9,395 nucleotides of DNA from Verrucomicrobiales bacterium (GCA_003483645.1 DMYM01000012.1:1264-10658); one strand, 5' to 3'; shown: positions 1 through 7,800, numbered from the stretch's first letter. Numbers and translations are program-made. Notes: generated from the letters alone by a model not told the origin.

Positions 1-29
1 GAGAAGCAGTAGTCGCCGCTGCGCTTGCG

Positions 30-79
30 GAGCGGTCCGCTCTCCCTTCAGGGGGGAGCTTACCGGGTAATAGTCCGGT
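30..79 (-). terminator. Cluster of small inverted repeats downstream of purB (possible terminator region)
   Basis: Three adjacent dyads begin 2 nt past the purB stop. ACCGG/CCGGT pair at 62-66 and 75-79, CTCCC/GGGAG at 42-46 and 54-58, and GAGCGG-T-CCGCTC forms a 13-bp palindrome at 30-42 that shares base 42 with the second. On the minus strand they would fold one after another in the purB 3' UTR. No U-tract follows, so this is not a textbook intrinsic terminator. It may be a Rho-type or structure-only transcript end. No gene is recognised in 1-81. Confidence 0.4.
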
Positions 80-81
80 TG

Positions 82-1500
82 CTAAAGAATATCGCCCGGG
101 TGGTAGGCGGCCGCATCGGGATGGCGCTCGGCCAGGCTGGAGACGGCCTGAATGAAGGCATCGACCTGGGCGGTGGCGGCACCGGTGTTGCCTTGTCCCG
201 CCTCGAAGACTTCCTGCAGGTCGTCGCGGGAAACGGGAATGCGCTCGTCCGCCGCCAGGCGGTCGAGGAGATCATTGCAGGGGATCGTGCCTTCGCGAAG
301 TTCCTGGGCCACTGCCAGGGCGTGTTCCTTGATGGCCGCGTGGGCGGTTTCGCGGCCTGCCCCGGCCTTCACTGCAGCCATCAGGAAGGACGTGCTCAGG
401 AGAAAGGGCATGTAGCGTTCGTTTTCCCTGCCGATCGTCCCGGCGAAGACCTGCATCTGGCCCAGGATGGTGAGGAAGGTTTCAAAGAGGCCGTCCGCCG
501 CGAAGAAGGCGTCGGGCAGCATCACCCGCCGGACCACCGAGCAGGAGACGTCGCCCTCGTTCCATTGCATGCCGCTCAGTCCCGTTCCCATCGTGAGATG
601 GCCCTTGAGGATGATGTGGAAGCCGTTCACCCGCTCGCAGGAACGTGTATTCATCTTGTGGGGCATGGCACTGGAACCGGTCTGTCCCTTGGCGAAACCT
701 TCCGAGGCCAGTTCGTGACCTGCCATCAGGCGCAGGGTGGTGCACAGCGAGGACGGGGCGGAGGTGAGTTCGGTGAGGGCGGAGACCGTCCGCAGGTCCA
801 GCGAACGGGGATAGACCTGGCCAACGCACACCCAGTCGCTTGGAAGGCCGAGGTGGGAGGCGATTCCTCGTTCCAGCTCCTTGACCCTGTCGGGGTCACC
901 CTCGAAGAGGGAGAGCTGGTCCATCTGCGTTCCCACCGCGCCCTTCAGGCCACGCACCGGATAGCTCTCGATGAGGTGCTCGAAGCGCACGAAGGAATCG
1001 ATCATTTCTTCACCAAACATCGCGAGACGCTTGCCAAAGGTGGTGGGTTGAGCCACCACGTTGTGCGTCCTTCCCGCAATGAGCAGTTCGCGCCACTCAT
1101 GAGCCCGGTGGGCGAGGGCGGCCAGGGAGGCCACCGTCTTGTCGTGGATGATCCGCAGGGCGGAGAAGATCTGCAGCTGTTCCACGTTCTCAGTGAGATC
1201 GCGTGAAGTCATGCCCTTGTGGATCTCCTGGTGACCCGCGAGGTCGTTGAATTCCTCGAGCCGGGCCTTCACATCATGGCGTGAAATCCGCTCCCGCTCC
1301 TGGATGGAGTCCAGGTGGACCTCTTCCCTGACCTTCTCGTAGTCGGCAATGACCTCCTCCGGGATGGGGAGGCCCAGTTCGCGCTGGGATTTCATGACCG
1401 CGATCCAGAAGTCGCGTTCAAGAACGATGCGGCCCTCCGCGGACCAGATCTTCCTCATGGCCGGGGAGGCGTAGCGATCGGCGAGGACGTTGGGAATCAT
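82..1500 (-). CDS. purB: Adenylosuccinate lyase (PurB)
   Basis: Cytoplasmic lyase of the fumarase/aspartase superfamily. It removes fumarate from SAICAR (de novo IMP synthesis) and from adenylosuccinate (AMP synthesis). The 472-residue product shows the family motifs in order: SRHDVKAR at 73-80, GMTSRDLTEN at 96-105, AGRTHN at 142-147 with the catalytic-type H146, and the superfamily signature GSSAMPHKMNT at 275-285 with the mobile-loop serines 276/277. The length is normal. From memory it resembles the form seen in actinobacteria (IHKGMTSRDLTENVEQLQ, CERVNG, QWNEGDVSCSVVRR) more than Bacillus PurB. The frame stays open upstream to 1608, but I chose the ATG at 1500 because the family N-terminus (IPNVLADRYAS) begins there. 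No good Shine-Dalgarno precedes it; a GAGGAG at 1528-1533 is too far away. It lies 126 nt after the lipoprotein gene and has no purine-pathway neighbours, so it is probably its own unit. The function is near certain. Confidence 0.96.
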   Translation of the reverse strand: MIPNVLADRYASPAMRKIWSAEGRIVLERDFWIAVMKSQRELGLPIPEEVIADYEKVREEVHLDSIQERERISRHDVKARLEEFNDLAGHQEIHKGMTSRDLTENVEQLQIFSALRIIHDKTVASLAALAHRAHEWRELLIAGRTHNVVAQPTTFGKRLAMFGEEMIDSFVRFEHLIESYPVRGLKGAVGTQMDQLSLFEGDPDRVKELERGIASHLGLPSDWVCVGQVYPRSLDLRTVSALTELTSAPSSLCTTLRLMAGHELASEGFAKGQTGSSAMPHKMNTRSCERVNGFHIILKGHLTMGTGLSGMQWNEGDVSCSVVRRVMLPDAFFAADGLFETFLTILGQMQVFAGTIGRENERYMPFLLSTSFLMAAVKAGAGRETAHAAIKEHALAVAQELREGTIPCNDLLDRLAADERIPVSRDDLQEVFEAGQGNTGAATAQVDAFIQAVSSLAERHPDAAAYHPGDIL

Positions 1501-1612
1501 GCGATAAGGAAGAGGTAGCGGAATGCGCTCCTCGTAGCAAGCCACAGGAAATGACCGGAGTGAGAACCGGCGTCGGCCTGTGCGGCATGGCGGACCATTG
1601 GCGCGCAATTCC

Positions 1613-1628
1613 GACCGCGGGACCGGTC
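1613..1628 (-). terminator. Short hairpin overlapping the lipoprotein gene stop
   Basis: GACCG (1613-1617) pairs with CGGTC (1624-1628) around a 6-nt loop. The stem overlaps the TGA of the lipoprotein gene. It begins the 126-nt gap before purB (1501-1626), where transcription of the upstream genes might end. The stem has only 5 bp and no U-tract follows, so support is weak. Confidence 0.25.
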
Positions 1629-2103
1629 AGTGACTCGAGGGAAAGAGATGCCCCTTGCGCGTCATGCGAAAGCCGCCCCCGTACCGACCGTCCAGGAACC
1701 ACTCACCGTCCAGTTCCTGGCCGTCATCGAGGATCACTCCACGGAGCTGGAATCGTCCCCGGGCGAGCTGGATTTCTCCTTCCCCGTTTCCCAGGGGCTG
1801 GTAGCGGCCCTTCCCGGTGAATTTCCCGGTCAGGACGCTGCCGGCGTTACGACTTGTCTCATTGGCAGGAGGATTGCCCCACCGGGAGAGTTGCACATCG
1901 AGATCGAAGGCTTCGCTGGAATTGAATCCGCGGGGAATGAAAGCAGTTCCCCTGTAAAACATGCGGCCGCCCCCGGTATCCACCGCGAAGTCCATGGGGG
2001 CCTTTGCGCCTCCGGCCGGGGCCCTGCCGTTCTCCGTAGCACAGGACCCCAGGAGCAGGCAGAGGCAGCCGGCACTCAGGAGGGTTCCTGCCCGTGGAAA
2101 CAT
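1627..2103 (-). CDS. Small predicted lipoprotein of unknown function
   Basis: The 158-residue protein starts with a lipoprotein signal: a short basic n-region (MFPRAG), a hydrophobic stretch (about residues 7-19), and the lipobox LGSC with the lipidated cysteine at C21. The mature part opens with a low-complexity Ala/Gly/Pro linker (about 28-36). A Gly- and aromatic-rich region follows that looks like beta strands (VLTGKFTGKGRY at 90-101, LDGEWFLDGRYGG at 131-143). The alternating G-x-G/Y pattern faintly recalls MORN-like or beta-sandwich folds, but I cannot assign a family. The ATG at 2103 follows an AGGG element with normal spacing, and the gene begins 23 nt after the stop of the gene at 2127-3011, so the two are probably co-transcribed. 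The envelope location is well supported. The function is unknown. Confidence 0.8.
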   Translation of the reverse strand: MFPRAGTLLSAGCLCLLLGSCATENGRAPAGGAKAPMDFAVDTGGGRMFYRGTAFIPRGFNSSEAFDLDVQLSRWGNPPANETSRNAGSVLTGKFTGKGRYQPLGNGEGEIQLARGRFQLRGVILDDGQELDGEWFLDGRYGGGFRMTRKGHLFPSSH

Positions 2104-2126
2104 CGCGTGTCACCCTATTAGCGGAG

Positions 2127-3011
2127 TCAGTCTGCCGCGAGGACATTGTCCAGTTGGCGGATGAGACCGTCCCGCAGTGGCCGGGCTTCCTCGGCGAGGA
2201 GCCGCTGTTCCTGCTCGTACTCGCTGCGCCCGGCCCCGGTCTCCACCGCAATGGGCTCATGGCCGAAGCTGGAAAGGTCATAGGGACTCGCCCGCATGTC
2301 GAGCTCGCGCGCCTTGAGGGCCAGGTGGAAGCACTCCCACAGGAGGTCGCTCGAGATCCAGGGCAGCGATTTGGCCGCCCATTTGTAGAGATCCATGTTT
2401 GCGTGGACGCAGCCCGGTTGCTCGTTGTCCTCGCGGGCCCGGAGGTCGAGCTGGAGGTGGTTGAGCGGCCGGGCTTCCGGGGCGAAGAAACGAAAGGCAT
2501 CGAAGTGGCTGCAGCAGAGCGGTCGGGAGTTCACCAGGGCGTCGATCTCTTCCTGGGGCAGGCGCAGGGGAATGGTTTCGCCGTGGCGCACCATGGTCCC
2601 ACGGTAGACCATGGCCCATTCGTGCAGGCCGTGACAGGCGAAGTTGGGCGGGCGGGACCGGGTGGTCTGGAGGAGATGGCGGACGAAGCGCAACCGCTTG
2701 CGGATCTTCTCCTCAAGCAGGCCCGGATCCACCCTGCAGGTTTCTTCCGTAAAGCGATAGTGCCTTTCCGGGAAGGCGCGCCGGGCCTCTTCACAGTCTT
2801 CCAGCACCACCCCGAAGCCCGGATGCCAGCGCTCCAGCTTGCCCAGCGAGAGCTGGTAGTAGGTATGCAGGAAGTCGTGCAGCGGGTGCTTGTCGCCCTG
2901 CGCCTTGCGTTCGCGCACGGGTTGCGTCCAGGCACGGGCCTTCGCCCGATGGGCGGCCGCCGCTTCCAGCCAATCCGTTCGTGTCAGCACGGGCTGGGAG
3001 AGGGGGGTCAT
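2127..3011 (-). CDS. Conserved protein of the family commonly labelled '3-methyladenine DNA glycosylase'; true function uncertain
   Basis: A 294-residue soluble protein with no signal peptide or membrane segment. From memory it matches a family widespread in actinobacteria that is usually labelled 3-methyladenine DNA glycosylase. Shared blocks are HPLHDFLHTYY (42-52), RWHPGFGVVLE (61-71), HEWAMVYR (130-137), CSHFDAFRFF (167-176), EQPGCVHANMDLYKW (197-211) and ELDMRASPYDL (236-246). I see neither the helix-hairpin-helix GPD motif of AlkA-type enzymes nor Tag or AAG hallmarks, so the label is not supported by the sequence. Invariant-looking His, Cys, Glu and Asp residues (H130/E131, C167/H169/D171, C201/H203, D207) suggest a metal or catalytic centre, which is inference. 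Its ATG overlaps the upstream esterase stop in an ATGA (3008-3011), implying translational coupling; a GGGAAGAA stretch before the ATG could serve as ribosome binding site. Gene certainty is high; function is unresolved. Confidence 0.9.
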   Translation of the reverse strand: MTPLSQPVLTRTDWLEAAAAHRAKARAWTQPVRERKAQGDKHPLHDFLHTYYQLSLGKLERWHPGFGVVLEDCEEARRAFPERHYRFTEETCRVDPGLLEEKIRKRLRFVRHLLQTTRSRPPNFACHGLHEWAMVYRGTMVRHGETIPLRLPQEEIDALVNSRPLCCSHFDAFRFFAPEARPLNHLQLDLRAREDNEQPGCVHANMDLYKWAAKSLPWISSDLLWECFHLALKARELDMRASPYDLSSFGHEPIAVETGAGRSEYEQEQRLLAEEARPLRDGLIRQLDNVLAAD

Positions 3012-3931
3012 TTCTTCCCGCTCTTCTCGAGGGAAATTACCGCCTTGGCGAACTGTCCTCCGAGGTCGAGGTAGCCCGCGGTGTCGTAGTGCCAGGGATC
3101 GGAATTCTTGTAGGAATCAGTGGAGGTGACGAGGGCGGCCCGGCCGTCCTTCCTGACGAAGGAGGCCTGCGCTTCCCGGACGATCCCTCCGAACTTCCAG
3201 ACCTTCCAGTTGGTGATGCGGCCGATCACGACGGGGATCTTCTTGTCGGTTTCGCCCAGGTCCTTGCGGATGAGGTTCATGAGTTCACCGAGGTTGGACT
3301 CGTAGCGCCGGGCCACTTCCTCGCTGTCCGCATCGCTTTCGCCCTGCATCCAGAAGATGCCGGAGGGCACGAGCGTGTCGGACTCGCCGTCATCATCGAG
3401 ATCCTTGTCCGCAAAGGCGTGCTTCAGGGTGGCCTGGAAGTGATCGTACTGGTTGATGCCCCTGCCTTCTCCCTCGCCGCCGTTCCAGTCCGGATCCCAG
3501 GCCCCGAAGCGCTTCTGGGCCCCCGCCTTCGAGTCGATGGCGGTTCCCCCACGCGAGTACTTGATGAAGGCGATGTGGGCACCGGGATATTGCTTCTTCA
3601 GGGTGCGGGCCAGGGTGAGCTCCAGCCCGAAGCGGTCCGAGTAGCTGTGCCTGGATCCGTCGGACTTGAAGTTGCGTCCATGACCGGGCTTGAGTTGCAT
3701 CCAGGCACCCCGTCCGTCCGGCTTCTTGCCATCCAGGCCCATGTTGCCGTGGAACATATGGACGCCCTCGCAGCCCTTGCCTGCCTTCAGGTCTTCCGGA
3801 AGTTCGGACACCTTTCCGTAGCCGTCCATGTTCGACTGGCCACCCAGATAGTAGAGCCGGAATTCCTTCGCCCGGGTGGAGGGACCGGTGGCGAGGAGGG
3901 CCAGCAGGGAAAGGAGGATGGTGGTGCGCAT
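3008..3931 (-). CDS. Exported sialate O-acetylesterase-like (SASA/CE6) esterase
   Basis: A 307-residue secreted esterase of the SGNH-like SASA family, which removes acetyl groups from carbohydrates (sialic acids in some members, acetylxylan in CE6 members). A typical signal peptide covers about residues 1-21 (cleavage likely after TRA). The nucleophile motif GQSNM is at 31-35 (S33), the block WMQGESD at 194-200, and the Asp/His pair in DPWHYD at 278-283 (D278, H281), so the catalytic set is complete. GRGAW (73-77) and YSRGGT (125-130) also fit the family. A DLDDDGESD stretch at 177-185 resembles a calcium-binding DxDxDG loop. The start at 3931 gives the complete signal peptide. The upstream gap of 60 nt to the YciI gene is filled with hairpins, and the downstream gene overlaps by 4 nt. 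The substrate cannot be told; an acetylated polysaccharide is the natural guess. Confidence 0.93.
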   Translation of the reverse strand: MRTTILLSLLALLATGPSTRAKEFRLYYLGGQSNMDGYGKVSELPEDLKAGKGCEGVHMFHGNMGLDGKKPDGRGAWMQLKPGHGRNFKSDGSRHSYSDRFGLELTLARTLKKQYPGAHIAFIKYSRGGTAIDSKAGAQKRFGAWDPDWNGGEGEGRGINQYDHFQATLKHAFADKDLDDDGESDTLVPSGIFWMQGESDADSEEVARRYESNLGELMNLIRKDLGETDKKIPVVIGRITNWKVWKFGGIVREAQASFVRKDGRAALVTSTDSYKNSDPWHYDTAGYLDLGGQFAKAVISLEKSGKK

Positions 3932-3947
3932 GGGCTTCTATCTAGCA

Positions 3948-3993
3948 GACAGGGCCGCACTGTCGATCCCCGCTCCGCGGCCTGCCGGGGATC
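3948..3993 (-). repeat. Tandem hairpins between the YciI and esterase genes
   Basis: GATCCCCG (3965-3972) and CGGGGATC (3986-3993) form a perfect 8-bp inverted repeat with a 13-nt loop. The right arm overlaps the YciI stop codon. Directly beside it, GACAG (3948-3952) and CTGTC (3960-3964) form a second 5-bp hairpin with a 7-nt loop. Together they fill most of the 60-nt gap. With no U-tract, they could be a partial terminator, an RNA processing or stability element, or a site that separates expression of the two halves of the gene run. Confidence 0.55.
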
Positions 3994-4294
3994 AGAGTTC
4001 CACCAGACGTTGGCGGTCGAAGAAGGCCTTCCGCCAGCGGGTGATCAGGATCTCCCCGAAAAGCCCTGCTGCCTGGAAGGGGTCGTTGCGGACAAATTCC
4101 TCTGCCGCGGCCCGGGTCTCCACATCCACGAGGAGAACGCCACCATGGGCCTCGATCGCCTCGTCATCGAGCATGGCCCCGGCGGCGAGGAGGATTTCCC
4201 TGTGCTGGTCGAGGTAGGCCTTGTGAGCGGACTGATGGGATGCGCGCACCCCGGCGTGCCCGGGCTTGTCCCTGGTGATGATGGCAAATGGCAT
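3992..4294 (-). CDS. YciI-family (YCII-related domain) protein
   Basis: A 100-residue protein that is a single YciI-like domain with a ferredoxin-like alpha+beta fold. Visible features are the N-terminal strand PFAIITRDKPG, the helix carrying the conserved histidine (H24 in SAHKAYLD, 22-29), the acidic turn MLDDE (41-45), the strand GGVLLVDVET (51-60), and the family hallmark FVRNDPFQAAGLF (67-79) with D71. In family members a His/Asp pair lies in a pocket, and some relatives act as dehalogenases or muconolactone isomerase-like enzymes in aromatic breakdown. Most have no known reaction, so none is assigned here. No signal peptide is present, so it should be cytoplasmic. It follows the SnoaL-like gene by 66 nt in the same direction. 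Its TGA lies inside the right arm of the 8-bp inverted repeat at 3965-3993. Confidence 0.9.
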   Translation of the reverse strand: MPFAIITRDKPGHAGVRASHQSAHKAYLDQHREILLAAGAMLDDEAIEAHGGVLLVDVETRAAAEEFVRNDPFQAAGLFGEILITRWRKAFFDRQRLVEL

Positions 4295-4360
4295 GGTTCT
4301 CTGGTGCGGGGCCTCGGTCTCGTGGTTTCAGGTGGCGGAAGGGGTTGCCGGGAAGGGACT

Positions 4361-4810
4361 CTAGAGCGGGGGATGCTCAACTCCGATTTGCTCGAAGATT
4401 CCCCGGGGGGCACCCCCGGGAATGGGATCCGGCCGGATTTCATGCAGGCCCCGGTCATCGACGCGGTAATAAAAGAAGTGCTCCGGGATGGTGACCTGTC
4501 GCCCGGTGGCGGGGTAAGAGTCAAACCCGGGAAAGGCGAGGGCCCCGGTGTGGGTTCCGCCCTGTCGCCACTTCACCCCGATGGCTCCGTCCCCGGTGAG
4601 GACCGGGGGATCGTGGTCGTAGCTCCAGTCGGGAAAGCCCCGGTAGAGGGCCGCGAGGAAGGCCAGGATTTTGTCGGTCCCCATCGTCCGGGCCGGGGTG
4701 ACGAATCGGATGTCCTCCGCAAAGCTGGCCCCGATCTTCCCGAGGTCGTGGGAGCGCAGGCCTTCCATGTAGAGTTCCAGGGGAGCGGGGATCTCCGTGG
4801 GAATGGTCAT
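4361..4810 (-). CDS. SnoaL-like / NTF2-fold ester cyclase-type protein
   Basis: A 149-residue protein with the SnoaL-like polyketide-cyclase pattern of the NTF2-like superfamily. An N-terminal helix with YMEGLRSHDLGKIGASFAED (14-33) is followed by LYRGFPDWSYDHD (55-67), WRQGGTHTGAL (81-91) and an ATGRQVTIPEHFFYYRVDD block (101-119). The pattern F-P-D-W, G-T-H-T-G, then T-G-R/K is characteristic of the SnoaL-like subgroup. Members include aldol cyclases and epoxide hydrolase-like or isomerase-like enzymes, and many are uncharacterised, so the reaction is open. I start at the ATG at 4810, which leaves 8 nt after the stop of the large dehydrogenase gene. An in-frame start at 4852 would overlap that gene and add 14 residues without family character. 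No signal peptide is seen, so it is probably cytoplasmic. A very strong hairpin (4398-4423) lies in its last 63 nt. Confidence 0.9.
   Translation of the reverse strand: MTIPTEIPAPLELYMEGLRSHDLGKIGASFAEDIRFVTPARTMGTDKILAFLAALYRGFPDWSYDHDPPVLTGDGAIGVKWRQGGTHTGALAFPGFDSYPATGRQVTIPEHFFYYRVDDRGLHEIRPDPIPGGAPRGIFEQIGVEHPPL
4398..4423 (-). repeat. Strong GC-rich hairpin near the 3' end of the SnoaL-like gene
   Basis: Positions 4398-4403 plus 4405-4409 pair with 4413-4417 plus 4418-4423 to give 11 base pairs (ATTCCC and GGGGG against CCCCC and GGGAAT), with one bulged C (4404) and a 3-nt loop. It lies within the coding sequence (IPGGAPRGIF region), about 35-60 nt before the stop codon. Confidence 0.5.
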
Positions 4811-4818
4811 GGCAGAGG

Positions 4819-7800
4819 TCACTTCCTGGAGCGGAGCTCCGGTTCGGTCCACGGTGACGTGCGCCGGGCCACGGTGGCCCGGACCGCACCAACGCTCTCC
4901 TCGCTCACTTCCCCGGCCGTGTTCCCCCAGGAGGCACGGGTGTAGTTGAGGACGTCCGCCACCTGTTGATCGGTCAGCAAGGCCTCGTGGCCCGGCATCA
5001 TGCTGTCATACTGTTCTCCATTGGCCTCAAGGGGTCCCTGCAGCCCTTTCAGGACAATCCGGACGGGCACCTCCGTCGGTTCGAGGAGTCGTCTGGAACC
5101 GGCGAGAGGGGGGAAGACCTTCGGCAGGCCCTGCCCCTCCGGTTGGTGACACGCCACGCAGCAGGCCAGGTAGACCTGCTCGCCCCTTCGGGCGCTGGGA
5201 GAGAGGGTGGTCTTTGGCGCGGTCGGCGGGCCGGCCTCGGCAGCCTCGGCAAGGCGCTTCGCCAGGCCGGAGTCCGATTGGTGGGCAAAAACGCGAAGGC
5301 CTTTCGAGATGACATCCGGTGTCCTGCGGATCCTCACCAGGGCGTCGTGCACAATCTTGCCGAGGAGGCCTTCCACCTTGTGCTCCGCCTTCTCCTCGAG
5401 CAGGGCGCGGAAAAACCCTTCCGGATGGCGGATGACGGCGAGGCGGACCGCATCCGCGAGGTGGTTGCTCCCGGCAATGGTGGAGTCCGTGGCGACGAGG
5501 TGAAGGAGATCCTCGCCAAGCCGCGCACTGGGTGGGGCTTCCACGAGGCGGAGGGCAGCGGCCTTGCGGTCCAGCGGGTCCCGCCCGGCGTCCTGGAGGC
5601 GCTTGAGGTTCACGGCCGGCGAGTGAACGACGGCCTGGTTCTTGCCCGCTGTCCCCTCGTTCAATCCAATCCGGCGGGCCATCGCCGCGGCTTGGACGGC
5701 ATCGAGCTTGCCGTGGTGGGCCGCGAGCGCCAGGTGGAAGCGGGCTCGGGGATTGCGGGATTGGTCGGACTTGGCGGCAAGGGTCTTGGAGTCGAGTCTC
5801 CCGGCGAGAAGTCGCTGGGCCGTCAAGCGCCAGAAAAGATTGGGATGTTCGAGGGCGGCGAGGGCCTCCCGCCCGGTCTGCAGGTTGGGATAGGGCTCGT
5901 CCTGCGTGCCCCGGGGGTAGATGCGGTAGATGCGGCCGTGCTCACGGTCCCGGTCGTCCGACCGGAGTGCATTGCCCGGCCCCTTCCGGAAGTGTCCGCG
6001 GTAGGGATTGTGGTTGCAGATCGGGTTGTACCAGTCCGCCATCCAGATCGCGCCGTCCGGCCCGACCTCCGCAGCCACCGGAGCCGACCAGGCATCGGCG
6101 GAGGCGTAGAGGTTGTGTTCGAAGCCCGTGGTTTCAAAGCGGTCTCCCCGCCGCTTGATCCTTGGTGCGGAGACGAGGTGCATGGGCGGTTCGCAGACCA
6201 GGACACGTTTGTTCCACCAGTCCTCGGGAAAACGGCGGCTGGTGTAGACCGCGTGTCCCGCCGCGGAGGAATGCTTCTCTTTCGGGTTGTTCTGGAAGTA
6301 GTCGCTGGTGATGGGTGCAAGAAACTCCGGCCCGTCGGCCCTGGCCACCTGCTGACCCTTGCGACCGAGGGACTCGAAGTGGCGGTTTGGAATGGAGAGA
6401 TACCAGCTCGCATTGCCGTTGGCGGTGGAGCCCACCAGGTCGCCCTCCTCGGTGAAGCCCAGTCCCCAGGTGTTGTTGCTGGTATTCTGCACGATTTCGA
6501 AGGCGGAACCATCCGGGAGGAAGCGGAAGACGGCCTGGGACGACTTGTGCTGCCTCCCGTTGACGGTCACGTCCAACCCGCTGTATCCCACCGTGGCATA
6601 GATCCATCCGTCGAATCCGTGACGGAGATTAGAGACACAGGCATGCGTGTCGCGCAGGCCGATGCCGGACCAGAGCACTTCCTTCCGGTCGGCCTTTCCG
6701 TCCCCGTCCTCATCGCGGAGCAGGACCATGTCCGGTCCGTCGGTGGCAATCGCCCCGCCGGTGACCGGCAGGACGGAGGTGCAGATGTTGAGGCCCCGGG
6801 CAAAGACGGTGACCGTATCGGCCCGGCCGTCGCGGTCGCGGTCCTCCAGGATCTTGATGCGATCCTGCGGGTTCCCGGTGCCGATCTTGTGGGGATAATC
6901 GAAGGCCTCCACCACCCAGAGCCGTCCGCCTTGGTCCCAGTTCATGGCGATGGGATTGACCACCATGGGCTCGGCCGCGAAGAGGCTGATTTCGAAGCCC
7001 GGGGGCACCTGGGCGAGCTTGAGGGAATTTTCAGGGGAGAGGGGATTCTGGATCTGGTTGAGGGGTCCGACCGGGTTGTCGGGGTCCCTGGGCGCGGCCG
7101 CCGGCCGGTAGCGCAGTTCCGGGAGATCCTCGGGCGCCAGCCAGCTCACCGAGTCGTCCTTGGAGGTCCAGCGGATGGCCCGGTGCAGGAGATCCTGATA
7201 CTCGGGAAGATTCCAACAACGGTGATCGTGTCCGCTGGCAGTGTAGAAGACCCGGCCCTGGCCGTAGGTCTTGACCCAGGTCCAAGGTTCCTCTTCGCGC
7301 TTCTGGAGAATGATGCGGTCCTTTGAATGCCGTTTGTGTTCGTAGGATTCGTCCCAACACTCGAAGCCCTTCCATCCCTTCATAATCGGATGGTCCTCGT
7401 TCACGATGCGGGCCCGAAAAACTCCCTTTCCGTGCCTCTTGAACTGGGCGCCGAGCAGGTCGACATACTCGTCAAACTCCGACTCCCGAAAACAGCCGGC
7501 CGCGCAGTGGAGGAGAACACAGCCGCCGCCCTTTTTCGCAAAATCGAGAAGGGCCTGGCCCTGGGTCTCCACGTCGAGCTTGTAGAGGTTGGCGAAGATG
7601 AGGAGGACGTCGTACTTGGCCAGATTCTCCTTGGTGAGCGCCTTGACGGTGTGGGCGTAGGTAATGTTGATCGCCTTCGGACCCAGGGCCTTGCGCAGCA
7701 TCCGGAAGCGGGTCGGGGGATCGTGATTGGAGAGATTCTTGCTGCCCAGGAAGAGCACTTCGATGCGGCGGGGAGCCTTCCCCCCATCAGTCTCGCCGGA

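Noticed and set aside
1501..1608. N-terminal extension of PurB by 36 residues
   Set aside because: The extra residues are Arg/Pro-rich and not part of the family, and the ATG at 1500 gives the usual N-terminus.
1501..1626. Possible purB promoter (TTGCTA, 17 nt, TACCTC on the minus strand)
   Set aside because: The -10 matches the consensus poorly and would place the transcript start almost at the ATG, so it is too weak to annotate.
1692..1720. 8-bp inverted repeat CCAGGAAC / GTTCCTGG
   Set aside because: It is inside the lipoprotein gene and arises from two similar peptide stretches (LDGEW and FLDGR). There is no sign of a regulatory role.
2591..2614. Perfect 8-bp inverted repeat CCATGGTC / GACCATGG with 8-nt spacing
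   Set aside because: It lies in the middle of a coding region, over two Met-Val codon pairs in a conserved motif, and is easily explained by codon content.
4966..7326. Very long open frame on the plus strand opposite the dehydrogenase fusion gene (with similar ones at 2981-4945, 2094-3074 and 25-1206)
   Set aside because: These are antisense frames kept open by high GC and biased third positions. Their translations show no domain motifs, signal peptides or plausible starts, while the minus-strand genes have clear family motifs.
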